DNA of 30,845 nt. Source: Oscillospiraceae bacterium. GTDB taxonomy: Bacteria > Bacillota > Clostridia > Oscillospirales > Ruminococcaceae. The translations under genes were made by a program, and so were the position numbers. The stretch lies in assembly GCA_900768245.1 (NCBI GenBank), contig CAAGCE010000135.1, forward strand, positions 1 through 30,845, written 5' to 3'. A model generated the notes under the pieces. It was not told the DNA's origin, did not search any database, and saw nothing but the letters and a program-made list of their open reading frames with translations. This document shows, in pieces, positions 28,827-30,845 of the stretch (its first letter is position 1; each line of letters starts with the position of its first letter).

Positions 28827-28851
28827 AAAATGTCAAGGAGAATATATAATC

Positions 28852-29196
28852 ATGCCAAGAAACAAGGATAAAGATAGATACAATTTGCGTAAGGCTTTGG
28901 CGTTGCGGCTTATGCTCGTTTGTGACGAAGTTGTAAAAGCCTTTGAAAGCGACTATCCCAACTATGCGGAGCAGGTTGGGGATATTGCAAAGCGCACTCA
29001 AAAGATGTTTTACAGCCTTATCGGTGATGAAGTCGGCGAGCAGGTAACGGGTATTGAGTGCATATGCCGTAAATGTGCCGATAGGCTTACATATAATGAG
29101 GGCGTTGAACTCAATGAAGTTGACGGCGGCAGGGAACGCAAAGAGGTATGCTGCAAATGCGGTAAAACTACCTACTGCGGGCATTACCGTGTATGA
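28852..29196 (+). CDS. Zinc-ribbon-type phage protein
   Basis: A 114-residue protein with a basic helical N-terminus (MPRNKDKDRYNLRKALALRL) and a C-terminal Cys-rich part: CICRKC (about 69-74) and CCKCGKTTYCGHY (about 99-111), enough for one or two zinc-binding sites. A role with nucleic acids is probable but not shown. AAGGAG lies 11 bases before the ATG. Its stop overlaps the next start as ATGA. Confidence 0.7.
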   Translation: MPRNKDKDRYNLRKALALRLMLVCDEVVKAFESDYPNYAEQVGDIAKRTQKMFYSLIGDEVGEQVTGIECICRKCADRLTYNEGVELNEVDGGRERKEVCCKCGKTTYCGHYRV

Positions 29197-29495
29197 GCCG
29201 CGCCGAATTTGCCGCACGCTGCAAGGCTTGTGACCCGTTGAAAAATCCGCAGGAGGCTTTGAACCTCCTGCAAGAAGCGGCAAAATTGGCGGAACAAGTC
29301 GACGAACTGAAAGAAAAGCTTGCGGAGCGTAAAGTAAAGAAAATACTTTGCAAGAAATTCAAAGAAACGTATAAATATGCGCTGACGGCGCCTGTTGTCG
29401 GGCATCAGGAAGAGCAGCTCGAGGAGCTTGTGAGATGTTTAGATATTAAGGCGTTTGAGGCGGAATTGTTTGAAAGGATAGATAAAAAATCATAA
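29193..29495 (+). CDS. Unrecognised coiled-coil phage protein, 100 residues
   Basis: A short Cys pair at the N-terminus (RCKACD) is followed by a long helix (EALNLLQEAAKLAEQVDELK, continuing to about residue 50), which looks like a coiled-coil, and a helical tail. The start is in ATGA overlap with the zinc-ribbon gene, so the two may act together. Function unknown. Confidence 0.66.
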   Translation: MSRAEFAARCKACDPLKNPQEALNLLQEAAKLAEQVDELKEKLAERKVKKILCKKFKETYKYALTAPVVGHQEEQLEELVRCLDIKAFEAELFERIDKKS

Positions 29496-29526
29496 ATTAG
29501 GAATGATAGATTGGAGTGCATAGATA

Positions 29527-30330
29527 ATGAGGACGCTTAAATGTGAGCTCTATAACGATAATTTTCAGAATTACAAGCGCTATGGCATACCTAAAGCACA
29601 GCTTGTAATTGCGGACATCCCATATAACATTGGCAAAAATTTTTATGGCTCAAATCCCATGTGGTATAACGGCGGCAACAACAAAAACGGCGAAAGCAAG
29701 CTTGCAGGCAAGGCGGCATTTAATACCGACTTTAATTTTAATATTGCCGAGTATTTCCACTTTTGCAATAAATTATTAAAAAAAGAGCCTGCCAAATCTA
29801 ACGGACGTGGTAAATCTTCGGACGCCCCTTGTATGATTGTTTTCTGCGCTTTTGAGCAGATGCAAGCCGTCATAAAATACGCCGAAAAATATGGATTTAA
29901 ACACAATATCCCGTTAGTTTTTGTCAAAAATTACAGCCCACAGGTGCTTAAAGCTAATATGCGTATATGCGGCGCAACGGAGTATGCTTTGATTTTATAT
30001 CGGGACAAACTTCCAAAGTTTAGAAATAACGGACATATGATTTTTAACTGGTTTGAGTGGCAAAGGGATAGTACAAAAAAATATCCCAAAATACACCCAG
30101 CGCAAAAGCCTGTTAATCTCTTAAAAAGATTGATTGAGATATTTACGGATGAGGGGGACGTAGTTATTGACCCATGTGCAGGCAGCGGTACAACACTCAG
30201 AGCTTGCGCAGAGTTAAATCGTAACGCATATGGGTTTGAGGTGTCAAAGCGATTTTACACTGAGGCTACTCAAAAAATGCTTGATTTTAGTGATACACAA
30301 CTCACATTTGACGAGTTAAAGGAGAAGTAA
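29527..30330 (+). CDS. Beta-class DNA methyltransferase (N4-C/N6-A type)
   Basis: A 267-residue SAM-dependent DNA methyltransferase of the early phage operon. The catalytic motif IV is ADIPYN (29-34, DIPY in place of the common DPPY). The SAM-binding motif I is DPCAGSGTT (215-223) and comes after it, which is the beta-class order. KIHPAQKPVNLL (188-199) is the usual preceding motif. No restriction gene is adjacent, so it is likely an orphan enzyme that protects phage DNA or affects regulation. The target sequence cannot be read from the protein. GGAG lies 11 bases before the ATG. Confidence 0.9.
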   Translation: MRTLKCELYNDNFQNYKRYGIPKAQLVIADIPYNIGKNFYGSNPMWYNGGNNKNGESKLAGKAAFNTDFNFNIAEYFHFCNKLLKKEPAKSNGRGKSSDAPCMIVFCAFEQMQAVIKYAEKYGFKHNIPLVFVKNYSPQVLKANMRICGATEYALILYRDKLPKFRNNGHMIFNWFEWQRDSTKKYPKIHPAQKPVNLLKRLIEIFTDEGDVVIDPCAGSGTTLRACAELNRNAYGFEVSKRFYTEATQKMLDFSDTQLTFDELKEK

Positions 30331-30332
30331 AA

Positions 30333-30560
30333 ATGTACAGACACGAATACATGTCAATCGAGCTCACGGGCGCGACTGTTGAAAATGTTGTAGCGAGGGT
30401 AAAGCAGCTGCAGCAAGCTGAACCTGATCTATCATACGGAAAGTATGTTTCAAGTCCGCAATATGATGAAGATCTGAAAAATGATGTTTTCCTGCATATG
30501 CCAAAAAGAAGAAAAAGAAAGACGGTGTACAACTATGAAACGAGCAGAATATGCTATTAA
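30333..30560 (+). CDS. Unrecognised phage protein, 75 residues
   Basis: A small protein that is basic at its end, starting MYRHEYMSIELTGATVENVV and ending with MPKRRKRKTVYNYETS. AAAGGAG lies eight bases before ATG 30333, two bases after the methyltransferase stop. The basic Lys/Arg run suggests nucleic-acid contact. It overlaps the following gene by 26 bases in another frame. Confidence 0.62.
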   Translation: MYRHEYMSIELTGATVENVVARVKQLQQAEPDLSYGKYVSSPQYDEDLKNDVFLHMPKRRKRKTVYNYETSRICY

Positions 30561-30780
30561 TAAAATACTTGATGTAGCAATTGTGCTTGTATGGTCTAGA
30601 ATATTATTCTATATCTGCAAAGTTATCGCGGAGCATCAGCGCGGATATGCGGCTTTCGGCGGTGAATATATAGTGCTTTTCGCACCGATCATCATTTACA
30701 TAGCGTGCTGCAAACGTAAGAGCAATAAGCGTAAAAGTAATAAGCGCAATGAGCAGGTCAGGGGGCGCAGGAATGTTTAA
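30535..30780 (+). CDS. Small two-helix membrane protein
   Basis: An 81-residue protein with two predicted membrane helices (about 9-30 ILDVAIVLVWSRILFYICKV and 43-59 EYIVLFAPIIIYIACC), then a very basic tail with the repeat KRKSNKRKSNKR. ATG 30535 is chosen over the earlier in-frame ATG because it begins the natural helix and has GGTG before it, although the site is weak. It overlaps both neighbours. Such phage membrane proteins can act in exclusion or lysis, but its place in the early region argues against holin. Confidence 0.6.
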   Translation: MKRAEYAINKILDVAIVLVWSRILFYICKVIAEHQRGYAAFGGEYIVLFAPIIIYIACCKRKSNKRKSNKRNEQVRGRRNV

Positions 30781-30845
30781 AAATGCGAGAGAAATTCCAT
30801 TTGCCCCCGGGTATTTCGTCGATACTGACGGCGAGATTTACAACG
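30773..30845 (+). CDS. Start of a NUMOD4/HNH-type gene, cut by the window end
   Basis: Only 24 codons are visible: MFKNAREIPFAPGYFVDTDGEIYN. The PGYxVDxDGEIYN pattern is that of the NUMOD4 motif at the start of many phage HNH endonucleases. AGGGGGCGCAGG precedes the ATG, which overlaps the stop of the gene before. The catalytic domain is outside the window, so the call rests on the N-terminus. Confidence 0.55.
   Translation, partial: MFKNAREIPFAPGYFVDTDGEIYN

Overview
The window looks like the chromosome of a Gram-positive, spore-forming anaerobic Clostridium-class bacterium of the Ruminococcus/Oscillospiraceae type. The grounds are a complete Rnf respiratory complex, a bofA/yaaL sporulation locus, several Cys-anchored lipoproteins, strong purine-rich ribosome binding sites and frequent TTG/GTG starts. 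This is inference from gene content, not a taxonomic identification. Positions 1-22210 are host chromosome. From about 22211 to the right edge lies an integrated temperate phage or phage-like element, cut off by the window.

Host region. (1) 245-1078 is an alpha/beta hydrolase with its own promoter. (2) 1171-8319 is an electron-transport block: an ApbE flavin transferase lipoprotein, a NusG domain II protein and a Gx/HepPP-type membrane protein. A 172-bp element with terminal inverted repeats follows, then rnfC-D-G-E-A-B. ApbE probably attaches FMN to the Thr of the TGAT motifs in RnfD and RnfG, and the Rnf pump moves electrons between ferredoxin and NAD while exporting cations. (3) 8486-8830 holds three minus-strand tRNAs (Leu-TAG, Ser-GCT, Ser-TGA) behind a consensus promoter. 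(4) 8923-12074 has an orphan sensor histidine kinase, TspO, an ACT-domain protein and a diacylglycerol/lipid kinase. (5) 12182-14247 is a minus-strand operon ending with yaaL-bofA plus four unrecognised small proteins; two are proline-rich, and yaaL has no normal start codon. (6) 14371-17335 has a phosphoesterase and two surface lipoproteins, an SGNH esterase and a GH3 N-acetylhexosaminidase. (7) 17535-22125 has rpiB-upp, then glmS, a membrane glycosyltransferase and inorganic pyrophosphatase. A roughly 100-bp perfect-looking hairpin sits just before rpiB.

Integrated element. The left attachment site is the 3' part of a minus-strand tRNA-Pro(CGG), from the anticodon stem to CCA; the 5' half is absent here. 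Next comes a tyrosine integrase pointing at the site. A minus-strand lysogeny module follows: a secreted cell-wall-binding-repeat protein, ImmA-type protease and CI-type repressor. A divergent switch region has two near-consensus promoters and repeated TGTCTACA/TGTAGACA operators. The rightward early genes are a Cro-like protein, many small unknowns, a second XRE protein, an excisionase-like HTH, a zinc-ribbon protein and a beta-class DNA methyltransferase. The start of a probable NUMOD4/HNH-type gene is cut by the window edge. Two short minus-strand genes (25784-26155 and 26711-26905) interrupt the rightward genes, each with its own near-consensus promoter. They look like genes expressed in the lysogen.

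The points I would look at first are the shared operator set that appears to tie the unknown 25784-26155 gene to the repressor switch, the unrecognised proline-rich genes in the bofA operon, the ATA/ATT start of yaaL, and the two palindromic insertions placed directly before rnfC and rpiB.
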